Both the position numbers and the translations under genes were made by a program. A model generated the notes under the pieces. It did not search any database, had not been told where the DNA came from, and worked only from the letters and a program-made list of their open reading frames with translations. From Roseburia lenta (GTDB lineage Bacteria > Bacillota > Clostridia > Lachnospirales > Lachnospiraceae), in the NCBI RefSeq assembly GCF_014287435.1, contig NZ_JACOPG010000003.1:186001-250000 (forward strand): 64,000 nucleotides of DNA, in the 5' to 3' direction. Numbering within the stretch: position 1 is the first letter of the stretch; each line of letters opens with the position of its first letter. Below, one piece after another: positions 35,506 to 44,895 of the stretch.

Positions 35506-35557
35506 AGGTAAAAAGGCTGATTTCTTGCTGCAAGTATAAGAAAGAAGGAATTTAGAA

Positions 35558-37240
35558 ATGTTAAATTATAAGAGGTATAAGAGAAACCCGGTTTTAAATT
35601 TCCCGGAGCGTACCTGGCCGGATAAGCAGATTGAAAAGGCACCGATCTGGTGTAGCGTTGATCTGCGTGACGGTAACCAGGCGCTGATCGAGCCGATGAA
35701 TGTAGATGAAAAGATGGAAATGTTCGATCTTTTGCTTCGTTTAGGTTTTAAGGAGATCGAGATCGGTTTCCCGGCTGCATCACAGATCGAATATGATTTC
35801 TTACGCAAGTTAGTAGCAGAGAATAAGATCCCGGATGATGTCAAAGTACAGGTGCTGACCCAGTGTCGTCAGGAACTGGTGGATCGTACCTTTGAAGCTA
35901 TCCAGGGAATCAAGAATGTTGTGGTTCATATCTACAACTCCACATCTACTCTGCAAAGAGATGTGGTATTCAACAAGAGTCAGGATGAGATCATTGACAT
36001 TGCCATCGCAGGAACCCGTATGGTCAAAGAGCATCTGGCAGATTTTGACGGTAATGTGCAACTGGAATACTCACCTGAGAGTTTTACCGGTACAGAGGTA
36101 GATTTTGCCCTTCGCATCTGTACGGCTGTGCAGAAAGAATGGGATCATGCGACGGATGCACCGATCATCTTTAACCTGCCTGCAACAGTGGAAATGAATA
36201 CACCGAACGTATATGCCGATCAGATCGAATGGATGAGTACCCATTTTGAGGATCGTGATAATATCATCTTAAGTGTGCATCCGCACAACGACCGTGGTAC
36301 CGGTGTTGCCATCACGGAATTAGCACTGCTTGCCGGTGCAGACCGTGTTGAGGGTACTTTGCTCGGCAATGGCGAGCGTACCGGTAATGTGGATATTCTG
36401 ACGGTTGCTTACAATATGTTCTCCCAGGGTATCAATCCGGAATTGGAGATCGAGGATGTCAAGGAGATCGTTGAGATCTATGAGAGATGCTGCAAGATGC
36501 ATGTAGATATGCGTCATCCTTATGCCGGCAAACTGGTATTTACCGCTTTTTCCGGATCCCATCAGGATGCCATCAATAAGGGCGTACATGCGATGCAGGA
36601 GCGCGGAAATGAATATTGGGAAGTCCCGTATCTTCCGATCGATCCGGCAGACATTGGCAGAAAATATGAGCCGGTGGTTCGTATCAACAGCCAGTCCGGC
36701 AAGGGCGGCGTTGCCTTTGTGATGGATACCGTCTATGGCTACAAACTGCCAAAGAAGATGCAAAGAGAATTTGCAGATGTCATCCAGTATATTTCCGAGC
36801 AGGAAGGCGGCGAGGTTGAGCCACAGAAGATGATGGAAGCCTTCAAAAAAGAATACTTTGAGAACAAGATGCCGTTTGAACTCGTCTTTGTGGATATCGA
36901 TGACAATATGGCAAATGATGAGACACATGTATCTCTCGATTTTAAGTACAATGGCAAGGCAATCCATTCCGAGGCAGATGGTAACGGACCGATCGATGCG
37001 GTAAAACTTGCAGTCAAGCAGTGTGTACCGCAGGTTGATTTCTCTGTGCTGGATTATAGCGAACATTCTCTGGGCAAGGGCTCAGGTGCAAAGGCAGCAG
37101 CCTACATTGAGATGCGTGACAACCGCAGCGGAAATATCACCTTTGGCGTGGGCGTTAGTTCAAACATTACGAGAGCATCCATTCGCGGTATGTTCTCTGC
37201 CATGAACCGGCTTGCAAAAAAGGCAAAGGATTATGTATAG
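35558..37240 (+). CDS. leuA: 2-isopropylmalate synthase, long form
   Basis: A 560-residue enzyme of the LeuA type 2 group, joining acetyl-CoA and 2-oxoisovalerate in the first step of leucine synthesis. The catalytic DLRDGNQAL loop begins near residue 36; HPHNDRGTGV provides metal ligands; the C-terminal regulatory domain ends in GVGVSSNITRASIRGMFSAMNRL. No other leu gene is nearby. The 52-base gap upstream has room for no T-box or attenuator. It is 18 bases from rfbD, so the sugar locus may be partly transcribed from leuA. Confidence 0.93.
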   Translation: MLNYKRYKRNPVLNFPERTWPDKQIEKAPIWCSVDLRDGNQALIEPMNVDEKMEMFDLLLRLGFKEIEIGFPAASQIEYDFLRKLVAENKIPDDVKVQVLTQCRQELVDRTFEAIQGIKNVVVHIYNSTSTLQRDVVFNKSQDEIIDIAIAGTRMVKEHLADFDGNVQLEYSPESFTGTEVDFALRICTAVQKEWDHATDAPIIFNLPATVEMNTPNVYADQIEWMSTHFEDRDNIILSVHPHNDRGTGVAITELALLAGADRVEGTLLGNGERTGNVDILTVAYNMFSQGINPELEIEDVKEIVEIYERCCKMHVDMRHPYAGKLVFTAFSGSHQDAINKGVHAMQERGNEYWEVPYLPIDPADIGRKYEPVVRINSQSGKGGVAFVMDTVYGYKLPKKMQREFADVIQYISEQEGGEVEPQKMMEAFKKEYFENKMPFELVFVDIDDNMANDETHVSLDFKYNGKAIHSEADGNGPIDAVKLAVKQCVPQVDFSVLDYSEHSLGKGSGAKAAAYIEMRDNRSGNITFGVGVSSNITRASIRGMFSAMNRLAKKAKDYV

Positions 37241-37258
37241 ACAGAAAGGGTAGATGAT

Positions 37259-38143
37259 ATGAAAAAGGTACTTGTGACGGGCTGTAATGGACAGCTTGGA
37301 CGAGCAATTCAAAAGGAATATGCAGGTCAGGTGGAATTTATCCTGACAGACGTAGCAGAGGGAGAGAATATCACTTCTTTGGATATTACAGATATTGATG
37401 CAGTCATGACCTTGGCTTTGGATAAAAAGCCGGATGTCATCATCAACTGCGCAGCTCTGACCAATGTAGACGGCTGTGAAAAAATGTGGGATCTTGCTTA
37501 CAAGATTAATGCGATCGGACCGCGTAATCTTGCGATCGCTGCAACGACAGTAGGGGCAAAACTGGTACATGTTTCTACCGACTATGTCTTTGCCGGAACA
37601 GAGCGTGCGCCACGTACAGAGTTTGATGAGCCGAATCCGATCAGTGCCTATGGCAAGACCAAGTTAGAGGGCGAGCATTTTGTACGTCAGTTTGCAGAGA
37701 AGTTCTTTATTCTTCGTACCGCATGGCTGTATGGCGATGGCAAGAATTTTGTTAAGACTATGGTACGTGCATCCAAGACACATGACGAGGTGTCTGTGGT
37801 ATGCGACCAGTTTGGATCTCCGACTTCAGCAGTAGAACTTGCCAAGATGATCCATTTCCTGGAAGGAACAGACAACTATGGTATCTTCCATGCGACCTGT
37901 GAAGGTGAGACAAACTGGGCGGATTTCACCGAGGCATTCTATAAGAAACTGGGAATCAAGACTAAGGTCAATCACATTACCAGTCAGGAGTATGCCAATA
38001 TGAACCCGGATGCAGCAAAACGTCCGGCATATTCAAATCTGGATAACTACATGCTGCGTCTGACAACAGATCAGTTTGCCATGGCAAATTGGGAAGATGC
38101 ATTAGATGTCTATTTAAAAGATTTTGACATGGAGAATTGCTAA
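37259..38143 (+). CDS. rfbD: dTDP-4-dehydrorhamnose reductase
   Basis: A 294-residue short-chain reductase performing the last step to dTDP-L-rhamnose. The NADPH loop is VTGCNGQLGRAIQ, the catalytic pair is in AYGKTKLEGE, and HVSTDYVFAG and FILRTAWLYGDGKNFV are typical RmlD segments. It starts the polysaccharide locus. Its stop codon overlaps the start of the next glycosyltransferase (TAATG). Confidence 0.93.
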   Translation: MKKVLVTGCNGQLGRAIQKEYAGQVEFILTDVAEGENITSLDITDIDAVMTLALDKKPDVIINCAALTNVDGCEKMWDLAYKINAIGPRNLAIAATTVGAKLVHVSTDYVFAGTERAPRTEFDEPNPISAYGKTKLEGEHFVRQFAEKFFILRTAWLYGDGKNFVKTMVRASKTHDEVSVVCDQFGSPTSAVELAKMIHFLEGTDNYGIFHATCEGETNWADFTEAFYKKLGIKTKVNHITSQEYANMNPDAAKRPAYSNLDNYMLRLTTDQFAMANWEDALDVYLKDFDMENC

Positions 38144-38979
38144 TGGAATCACCACTCGTCAGTGTTTGTATCCCGGCATATAACAATGCGGATACGATCC
38201 TGGAAACCATACAATCCGTTCTGACACAGACTTATCAGAATCTCGAATTGATCGTTGTGGATGATCGGTCAACGGACGATACCTATCAGGTGGTGAAGAC
38301 TTTTGCAAAGCAGGCAGGGGACGATCGCCTGCATCTTTATCAGAATGAAAAAAATCTTGGTATGGCAGGCAACTGGAACCATTGCATGGAACTTTGCAAG
38401 GGGGACTTTATCAAACTCTTATGCGCGGATGATCTGATCCATGAAACTCTGCTGGCAAGAGAAGTGGAGATCATGGAGAGGTATCCGGAGGCAAATCTGG
38501 TGCAGACGGATACGCGCTTTGTGGACATGCATGGCAAGACCACCGGCTATTATAAGCGCTATCACGCAAGTGGTCTTGTGGAGGGCAGGAAAGCCTGTCG
38601 CTTCTCCGCTTTTACCAGAGATTATCTGGGGGCGCCGCTTGCCAATCTGATCCGTAGAAGTGCCTATGAGGCATGGGGCGGTTTTGATCCCTCTTTTGTC
38701 TATATCATTGATTATGATTTCTTTATGCGCATTTGCTGTAAGGGAAAGATCTATATATTACATGAGCCGCTCAATTCCTTCCGTATCCGAAACGATTCGA
38801 ATACCAGTCAGGTTATGAATGGCGACAAAAAAGATGTCTATCTGGAAGAACATAAAAGATTGGTAGAGCGATATGCCAAGGAACTACACCTGTCTAGATG
38901 GCAGGTGAATCTGAGTGTTATGATACGCCGGCTGATGAGTTTTCTCGGAGGCATTTATCTAAAGATTTTTGTGAGGTAA
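38143..38979 (+). CDS. Family 2 glycosyltransferase
   Basis: A 278-residue GT-A enzyme. It shows VSVCIPAYNNADTILETIQSV, VVDDRSTDDT, the DxD-like LLCADDLI, and a GGFDPSFVYIIDYDFFMR acceptor segment. The start is the ATG at 38143, coupled to the stop of rfbD; a TTG at 38137 is possible. Its position after rfbD suggests it may use dTDP-rhamnose, but the donor is not proven. Confidence 0.85.
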   Translation: MESPLVSVCIPAYNNADTILETIQSVLTQTYQNLELIVVDDRSTDDTYQVVKTFAKQAGDDRLHLYQNEKNLGMAGNWNHCMELCKGDFIKLLCADDLIHETLLAREVEIMERYPEANLVQTDTRFVDMHGKTTGYYKRYHASGLVEGRKACRFSAFTRDYLGAPLANLIRRSAYEAWGGFDPSFVYIIDYDFFMRICCKGKIYILHEPLNSFRIRNDSNTSQVMNGDKKDVYLEEHKRLVERYAKELHLSRWQVNLSVMIRRLMSFLGGIYLKIFVR

Positions 38980-38981
38980 CA

Positions 38982-39674
38982 ATGAAGAAACGACTGGTGA
39001 TCATACCGGCATTTAATGAGGTCGGTTCGATCGAGAGGACAGTAGAAGATATCAAAAAAAATGCGCCGAGTTTTGACTATGTCATCATCAACGATCATTC
39101 CATGGATGGTACCAAGGAACTATGCGATCGGCTGGGCTATAATATGGTAACTCTCAGTATCAATTCCGGTATTGGTGCCGCCGTACAGACAGGATACTTG
39201 TACGGACACCGGTTTGGCTATGATTATGCGATCCAGATTGATGGAGATGGGCAGCACGATGCCAAGTTCCTGGAAAAGATGGCAGATGTCATGGAGGCTG
39301 AGGAGATCAATATGCTGATCGGTTCCCGTTTTATTGAGGGAGAAGGTTTCCAGTCGACAGGACTTCGTCGCGTAGGCATCCATTTTTTTACATGGCTGAT
39401 CCGCCTTTTGACGGGGAAGACCATAACAGATCCGACCAGCGGTATGCGCATGGTGGATAAGGAAGTCATGCATATGTTTGCCAACGATTATCCAAAGGAT
39501 TACCCAGAGCCAGAGACTGCTGTGACTGTGTTGAAGCGAGGCTTTGTGGTAAAGGAGATCCCGGTCGAGATGAAGGCTAGAGAGTCCGGCAAGTCATCCA
39601 TATCCTTTAAAAAGTCGATTTACTATATGATTAAGGTGCCATTGGCGTGTATTATGGCTGCCATAGGTGATTAA
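38982..39674 (+). CDS. Dolichyl-phosphate-mannose-synthase-like family 2 glycosyltransferase
   Basis: A 230-residue GT2 of the DPM/DPG-synthase subgroup: VIIPAFNEVGSIERTVEDI, INDHSMDGT, AIQIDGDGQHDAKF (the DxD), and SRFIEGEGFQSTGLRRVG. Such enzymes usually load a sugar onto a polyprenyl phosphate. The frame is open to 38898; the ATG at 38982 after GTGAGGTAAC is preferred. The next gene is a DUF2304 membrane protein, a common partner. Confidence 0.85.
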   Translation: MKKRLVIIPAFNEVGSIERTVEDIKKNAPSFDYVIINDHSMDGTKELCDRLGYNMVTLSINSGIGAAVQTGYLYGHRFGYDYAIQIDGDGQHDAKFLEKMADVMEAEEINMLIGSRFIEGEGFQSTGLRRVGIHFFTWLIRLLTGKTITDPTSGMRMVDKEVMHMFANDYPKDYPEPETAVTVLKRGFVVKEIPVEMKARESGKSSISFKKSIYYMIKVPLACIMAAIGD

Positions 39675-39685
39675 GAGGAGGCTGT

Positions 39686-40057
39686 ATGAGTCTGAGATTA
39701 CAGGTGGTTATCGCGATCGGTGCGATCATCGCTATCTTATATATTGGAAATCTGGTACGTATCCGGCGGCTGGAATTGAAATACGCTTTGATCTGGTTTT
39801 TTGTGGGACTTTTGCTGCTGATCTTTGATCTGTTTCCGGGACTGTTGACGATTATGTCACAGACACTGGGGATCACACTTCCGATCAATATGCTGACATT
39901 TTTGGGACTTTTGTTTGTCCTGATGATCATTTTCAGCCAGACGATCGTTATTTCCAATCTGACCAGAAAGTGTAAACGCTTGACACAAGAGGTTGGCTTG
40001 TTGTATAAGAAAGTAGAGGATTTGGAAGAAACTGTAAAAGAAGAGACAATAAAGTAA
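39686..40057 (+). CDS. DUF2304 membrane protein
   Basis: A 123-residue protein with three hydrophobic segments (about residues 5-20, 33-52, 69-88) and a charged, coiled C-terminus (LTQEVGLLYKKVEDLEETVKEE). The family is regularly found beside DPM-synthase-like glycosyltransferases and may anchor or assist them at the membrane. The family is recognised from YALIWFFVGLLLLIFDLFPGL and the layout; the biochemical role is unknown. Confidence 0.8.
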   Translation: MSLRLQVVIAIGAIIAILYIGNLVRIRRLELKYALIWFFVGLLLLIFDLFPGLLTIMSQTLGITLPINMLTFLGLLFVLMIIFSQTIVISNLTRKCKRLTQEVGLLYKKVEDLEETVKEETIK

Positions 40058-40074
40058 TCAAAAAGGAGAAGATT

Positions 40075-41160
40075 ATGAGAACATACTTAGTAACAGGTGG
40101 AGCAGGATTTATTGGAAGCAATTATATTCATTATATGTTCCGCAAATATGACAATGAGATCCGTATTATCAACGTGGACAAGTTGACCTACGCAGGAAAT
40201 CTGGAGAATTTAAAAGATATTGAGGACAGAGACAATTACACCTTTGTCAAGGCTGATATCTGTGATAAGGAAGCCATCAGCAAGATTTTTGCAGAGAATG
40301 ACATTGATCGTGTGGTTCATTTTGCAGCCGAGTCTCACGTAGACCGTTCCATCAAGAATCCAGAGGTTTTTGTACAGACGAATGTCCTTGGTACAGCCGT
40401 TATGTTAAATTGTGCTAAGGCTGCTTGGGAGTTGCCGGATGGAACTTTCAAGGAAGGTAAGAAATTCTTACATGTGTCTACAGATGAAGTATATGGCTCT
40501 TTGGATGATGATCCAAACGCATATTTCTACGAGACAACACCATACGACCCACATAGCCCATACTCAGCAAGTAAGGCATCTTCTGATATGCTTGTTAAGG
40601 CTTATATGGATACCTACAAGTTCCCTGCAAATATTACAAACTGCTCCAACAACTATGGCCCTTATCAGTTCCCGGAGAAGTTGATTCCGCTTATCATCAA
40701 CAATGCATTACAGGGCAAGAAGTTGCCGGTATATGGTGATGGCAAGAATGTGCGTGACTGGTTGTATGTAGATGATCATGCAAAGGGGATCGATATGGTC
40801 CAGGAAAAGGGTAAACTTTTTGAGACTTACAATATCGGTGGCCACAATGAAAAGCAGAACATTGAGATCATCAATATCATTATCGAGACGTTGCAGGAAA
40901 TGCTTCCGGCAGATGATCCAAGACGTGCCAATGTCAGCACAGACCTGATCACATATGTGGAAGATCGTAAGGGACATGACAGAAGATATGCCATTGCTCC
41001 TGACAAGATCAAGAAGGAAGTAGGCTGGGAACCGGAGACTATGTTTAAGGATGGCATTAAAAAGACGATTGCCTGGTTCTTTGAGCATGAAGATTGGATG
41101 AAGAACGTTACTTCCGGTGATTATCAGAAGTATTATCAGGAAATGTATAAGAATGAATAA
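40075..41160 (+). CDS. rfbB: dTDP-glucose 4,6-dehydratase
   Basis: A 361-residue extended short-chain dehydrogenase, second step of dTDP-rhamnose synthesis. The NAD loop is VTGGAGFIGSNYIHY, the active site HVSTDEVYGSL and PYSASKASSD, with FAAESHVDRSI and NCSNNYGPYQFPEKLIPL also diagnostic. AAGGAGAAG precedes the start. It overlaps the following glycosyltransferase by eight bases. Confidence 0.95.
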   Translation: MRTYLVTGGAGFIGSNYIHYMFRKYDNEIRIINVDKLTYAGNLENLKDIEDRDNYTFVKADICDKEAISKIFAENDIDRVVHFAAESHVDRSIKNPEVFVQTNVLGTAVMLNCAKAAWELPDGTFKEGKKFLHVSTDEVYGSLDDDPNAYFYETTPYDPHSPYSASKASSDMLVKAYMDTYKFPANITNCSNNYGPYQFPEKLIPLIINNALQGKKLPVYGDGKNVRDWLYVDDHAKGIDMVQEKGKLFETYNIGGHNEKQNIEIINIIIETLQEMLPADDPRRANVSTDLITYVEDRKGHDRRYAIAPDKIKKEVGWEPETMFKDGIKKTIAWFFEHEDWMKNVTSGDYQKYYQEMYKNE

Positions 41161-42070
41161 TGCAGTCGTTATTGTAACTTATAATCGCGTAGAATTATTA
41201 AAGGAATGTCTTGCCTGCGTATGTGGGCAAACCATTCCTTTTTCGCGTGTTATTGTGGTGGATAATCACAGTACGGATGGAACAGCAGAATTCCTTGCTG
41301 CCCGGGAAGATCTGGACGTGATACGGGAGCCGGAGAATCTTGGTGGCGCAGGTGGATTTTATGACGGTTTACAGTGTGCAAGTCAGGGGGAATATGACTG
41401 GGTGCTGATCATTGATGATGATGCAATGATCGCACCGGACTACATGGAAAAACTTCTGGACTATGCAAATGCGCATACAGGTATTTATGGTCTTGCGGGA
41501 AAGGTTGTGACCGAGGGACATATTGATGTCAGCCATAGAAGGCGAATTATCAATCGCTTGCTTTATGTGGAGAGCAATGTTGCTAGCGAGGAATATCAAA
41601 AGGAGAGTTTCTCCTGCGATGCTGCGACTTTTTGCGGACTTTTGCTACAGGGACAGAAGATGCGGGAGATTGGTCTGCCCCAAAAGGGATATTTTCTTTG
41701 GTACGATGATATTGAATATTGCCTGCGCTTGCAGGAGTGCGGTGGTGTGACGGTGGTGCCGGCAGCGGTGCTTCATCATAAAACAGTGCTTTCCAAGGAG
41801 GGCATGGTGACCAAAGGGGTCTTACATCGGATCGGCTGGCGGCAGTATTATGGTTATCGCAATCGTTATGATACGGCAAAACGGCATTTGGGAAGCCTGT
41901 CTGCCTGGGTGATCTTGTGGCAGTATCGGGTCTTTTGGCTTCTCAGTTTTTTTATGACCTGGAAGAAAGAGACGAGAGAACAGGGCAGGAGCAACCAAAA
42001 GATCCTGCATGATGTGATAAAGGATTGCAAAGCGGGAAAACTGGGGAAACATCCGGAGTATCACTATTAG
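41153..42070 (+). CDS. Family 2 glycosyltransferase, galactofuranosyl/rhamnosyl-transferase like
   Basis: A 305-residue GT2. It shows VVIVTYNRVELLKECL, VVDNHSTDGTAEFL, NLGGAGGFYDGL, IIDDDAMIAPDY, and WYDDIEYCLRL. The GGAGGF motif right after the nucleotide-binding strands is typical of GlfT-type galactofuranosyltransferases and some rhamnosyltransferases, and two more enzymes in this locus share it. The frame opens at 41117, but the ATG at 41153 starts the conserved domain; it overlaps the rfbB end by 8 bases. Confidence 0.85.
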   Translation: MNNAVVIVTYNRVELLKECLACVCGQTIPFSRVIVVDNHSTDGTAEFLAAREDLDVIREPENLGGAGGFYDGLQCASQGEYDWVLIIDDDAMIAPDYMEKLLDYANAHTGIYGLAGKVVTEGHIDVSHRRRIINRLLYVESNVASEEYQKESFSCDAATFCGLLLQGQKMREIGLPQKGYFLWYDDIEYCLRLQECGGVTVVPAAVLHHKTVLSKEGMVTKGVLHRIGWRQYYGYRNRYDTAKRHLGSLSAWVILWQYRVFWLLSFFMTWKKETREQGRSNQKILHDVIKDCKAGKLGKHPEYHY

Positions 42071-42099
42071 ATAAATAAAGTAAGATTGGGAAGAACGTT

Positions 42100-43902
42100 T
42101 TGAAGAAGGAAGTAAAATGGGATCGTACAGCACTGATCGTTGAGGTATGCTGTATTGTCTTAGTGGGGTTATTGGATCTGTCCCTGTGTTGGATGGACGG
42201 TATGCTGGCATACCATAAGGTGTTGGTGGTGCTGGTTAATGTTGTGGGGATCATAATCTTTCCATGGCTTTTGCTGCATTTTGCATGGACACGCGATGCC
42301 GTGGAAAAAGCCTTGGCAGATTTGGAACAAGGCTGGCAGAAGATCAGGAAGGATCATCAAAAGATTATCAAATATGCAGCCTATTATGTTGGTTTGTGGC
42401 TTGGGCTGGGAGTTATTGTCCGGATCGCAACGCATGGGACAGTTTTCCCATGGTGGAAATACTATTTTTTTGCAGGGTGTGCCAGTCTGATCCTGACATT
42501 CTGGCTCATGCGCAGGCAGATGGCGGAAAAGACGGAAGGGGCATTTGCTGTAACGGCACTGATCCTGGGGCTGACTTTTATCCTGTCGTCGCCAAGGATT
42601 GTGGGTGTGTGTTGGGATGACGAAACACATTTTGTACGGACAATCTCTATTGTCAGTATGTTTGATTCTGTAAAGTATGAAGCAGAGAACAAGTTGGTTG
42701 AGGATTTTCCGCAGTTGAACCAGCAGATTATGGATAAAACATATTCCTATGAGTCATTGCGGGAATACAGTCAGACATTGGATGGGCTTTATGACAGAGC
42801 ACATGCACACAATCAGGAAGTCTTACGTCCCTATGATGAAGCAACGATTGGCTATAAAAGTCTGGGTGGAATTTATTCCATTGCATATATTGTGCCGGCG
42901 ATCGCGATCATTATTGGAAAAGGCCTGCATCTGAGTTTTGCCCATGTTTTTTTACTAGGGAAAATAAGTATCTTACTGGCATATACAATGATCATTTATT
43001 ATGCGATCAAGCGCTTGCGTTATGGGAAGATCCTGATGTCTGTGATCGCTCTTTTACCGACTTCCATGGTACTTGCATCATCCTATAGTTATGATTGGTG
43101 GGTGATTGCGTTGACATTGGCGGGAACCTCCTACTATATCGGAAATCTGCAAAGGCCAGAGGAGACCTTGCAATATCGGGATCTCTTTATGATGGTCGCC
43201 TGTTTTGCGCTTAGCATCATGCCCAAGTGGGTTTACTGTGTGATGCTATTGCCACTGTTTTTCTTCCCAAAGGAAAAATTTAAAGATAAGCGGCAGAGAG
43301 GGGTATGGTACGCTTTTCTGATCGGCGGTATGGCAATCATATTTTTCCTGTTTGTACTTCCGGTTCTGCATCATGGGCTCGGAATGGGAGACACAAGAGG
43401 CGGGGAGGGGATCAATGCCAGCGAACAATTATGGTGGATCTTACAACTTCCGGGCAGTTATCTGCAAAAGCTGATCGGTTTTATGGCAGGTTATCTGGGA
43501 TTTAATGTAGCACCGCTTTACACAACGAATATGGGATACTTAGGGCAGGGAGATTATGGAATTCTTCTCCTGATCCTTATTGCGGTGATTCTGTATCTGG
43601 ATCGTGGTGAGGAAAAGCGAAAAGTTACATGGCTTAGGATCAGTCAGTGGGCAACGTTCCTTATCCTGGTGGCGGTGATTGTAACCGTGTTTTATCTTGT
43701 TTATACACCAGTAGGAGGACAAGTCTTACAAGGGTGTCAGGGAAGGTATTTATTGCCGGTGCTGTTCCCATTGGCTTACTCTCTGGGAATTGATGGCATA
43801 AGCATTAAGTTTGATAAAAACCATATGGTCATGGCTGCCCTAGGTTTCACATCTCTTGTGTTTTTGCTGGATTATTACACGCTATATATTTCATATTTGT
43901 AA
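42100..43902 (+). CDS. DUF2142-type polytopic membrane protein
   Basis: A 600-residue protein with about twelve hydrophobic segments. The large loop after the fifth or sixth span has CWDDETHFVRTISI and RPYDEATIGYKSLGGIYSI, matching the P..DE..H pattern of DUF2142 proteins, which resemble GT-C glycosyltransferases and occur in surface polysaccharide loci. It may transfer a sugar from a polyprenyl-phosphate donor, possibly the one made by the DPM-like enzyme; that pairing is inference. The start is TTG at 42100, 7 bases after GGGAAG; no good ATG lies upstream. Confidence 0.75.
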   Translation: MKKEVKWDRTALIVEVCCIVLVGLLDLSLCWMDGMLAYHKVLVVLVNVVGIIIFPWLLLHFAWTRDAVEKALADLEQGWQKIRKDHQKIIKYAAYYVGLWLGLGVIVRIATHGTVFPWWKYYFFAGCASLILTFWLMRRQMAEKTEGAFAVTALILGLTFILSSPRIVGVCWDDETHFVRTISIVSMFDSVKYEAENKLVEDFPQLNQQIMDKTYSYESLREYSQTLDGLYDRAHAHNQEVLRPYDEATIGYKSLGGIYSIAYIVPAIAIIIGKGLHLSFAHVFLLGKISILLAYTMIIYYAIKRLRYGKILMSVIALLPTSMVLASSYSYDWWVIALTLAGTSYYIGNLQRPEETLQYRDLFMMVACFALSIMPKWVYCVMLLPLFFFPKEKFKDKRQRGVWYAFLIGGMAIIFFLFVLPVLHHGLGMGDTRGGEGINASEQLWWILQLPGSYLQKLIGFMAGYLGFNVAPLYTTNMGYLGQGDYGILLLILIAVILYLDRGEEKRKVTWLRISQWATFLILVAVIVTVFYLVYTPVGGQVLQGCQGRYLLPVLFPLAYSLGIDGISIKFDKNHMVMAALGFTSLVFLLDYYTLYISYL

Positions 43903-43944
43903 AAGGACAGAAAATGGATGGAAAGGTAAGAGTGTGAGAGCAGG

Positions 43945-44895
43945 ATGCAACATGTAACAGCAGTAGTAGTCACATACAATCGGATAGATTTGTTGAAAGA
44001 GTGTCTACAGGCTCTTCGAGAGCAGAAAGTAGACCGGGATACACAATTAGATATTTTTCTCGTGGATAATGCCAGTACGGATGGCACAAAAGAGTGGATA
44101 GATGGCATGGTATCGGCAGGCGATGCCGAAGACAGGCGGATCTATGCGACCCATCTGGCAGAGAATACGGGTGGAGCCGGTGGATTTTATACCGGTATGA
44201 AATGGGCGTATGAACATGGGGCAGATGCGATCTGGATCATGGATGATGATACGATACCGCAGGCAGATGCCTTGCAAAAATTATTGGATGGCATGATGTG
44301 CGCTGGAAATGAGGTCGCACCGCAGGACGAGATTGGTTTTGTCTCATCAACGGTCCTTTGGACAGATGGAAGTCCTTGCCAGATGAACCGTCAGCATTAT
44401 GTGGGACAGGAAGTGACTGTGTCCGGCAAGGGTGCAGAAGAAAGTGCCTTGACCCTGCAGGCGGTGGATAGTGCAACCTTTGTTTCACTTCTCTTTACAA
44501 GAGTGGCAGTGGAAAACAAAGGGCTGCCGGTCAAAGAGTATTTCATCTGGGGCGATGATAAGGAATACACGCTTCGGATTTCGGAGACTTATCCATGCTA
44601 TCATGTCAAAGAAAGCGTGGCTATCCACAAAATGAAGACCAATGCCGGAAGTAATATTGTGATTGATGATATAGAACGTGTGCCAAGATATTTTTATGCA
44701 TTTCGTAATGATCTGTGCACGGCAAAAAGGCATGGGACAAAAGAAGTCTGTATTTACTTTGCGGCATTTTTCCTAAATATGCTGCGCATCCTGTTTAAGA
44801 GTAGGGATGGAAAGAAAATGCGCATTGCTACGATGTGGAAAGGAATGACGGCTGGGATGCGTTTTGCACCGGAGATAGGAGGATGGAAACAGTGA
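43945..44895 (+). CDS. Family 2 glycosyltransferase with GGAGGF signature
   Basis: A 316-residue GT2 resembling the enzyme at 41153: VTAVVVTYNRIDLLKECLQAL, LVDNASTDGTKEWI, ENTGGAGGFYTGMKWA, WIMDDDTIPQADAL, and IWGDDKEYTLRI. Galactofuranosyltransferase-like by this motif set. Its end overlaps the next gene's start by 13 bases, so both are translated as a unit. Confidence 0.85.
   Translation: MQHVTAVVVTYNRIDLLKECLQALREQKVDRDTQLDIFLVDNASTDGTKEWIDGMVSAGDAEDRRIYATHLAENTGGAGGFYTGMKWAYEHGADAIWIMDDDTIPQADALQKLLDGMMCAGNEVAPQDEIGFVSSTVLWTDGSPCQMNRQHYVGQEVTVSGKGAEESALTLQAVDSATFVSLLFTRVAVENKGLPVKEYFIWGDDKEYTLRISETYPCYHVKESVAIHKMKTNAGSNIVIDDIERVPRYFYAFRNDLCTAKRHGTKEVCIYFAAFFLNMLRILFKSRDGKKMRIATMWKGMTAGMRFAPEIGGWKQ

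Noticed and set aside
35506..35557. A T-box or leucine attenuator before leuA
   Set aside because: Only 52 bases separate it from the HPr gene, too short for a T-box, and no terminator hairpin or Leu-rich leader is seen.
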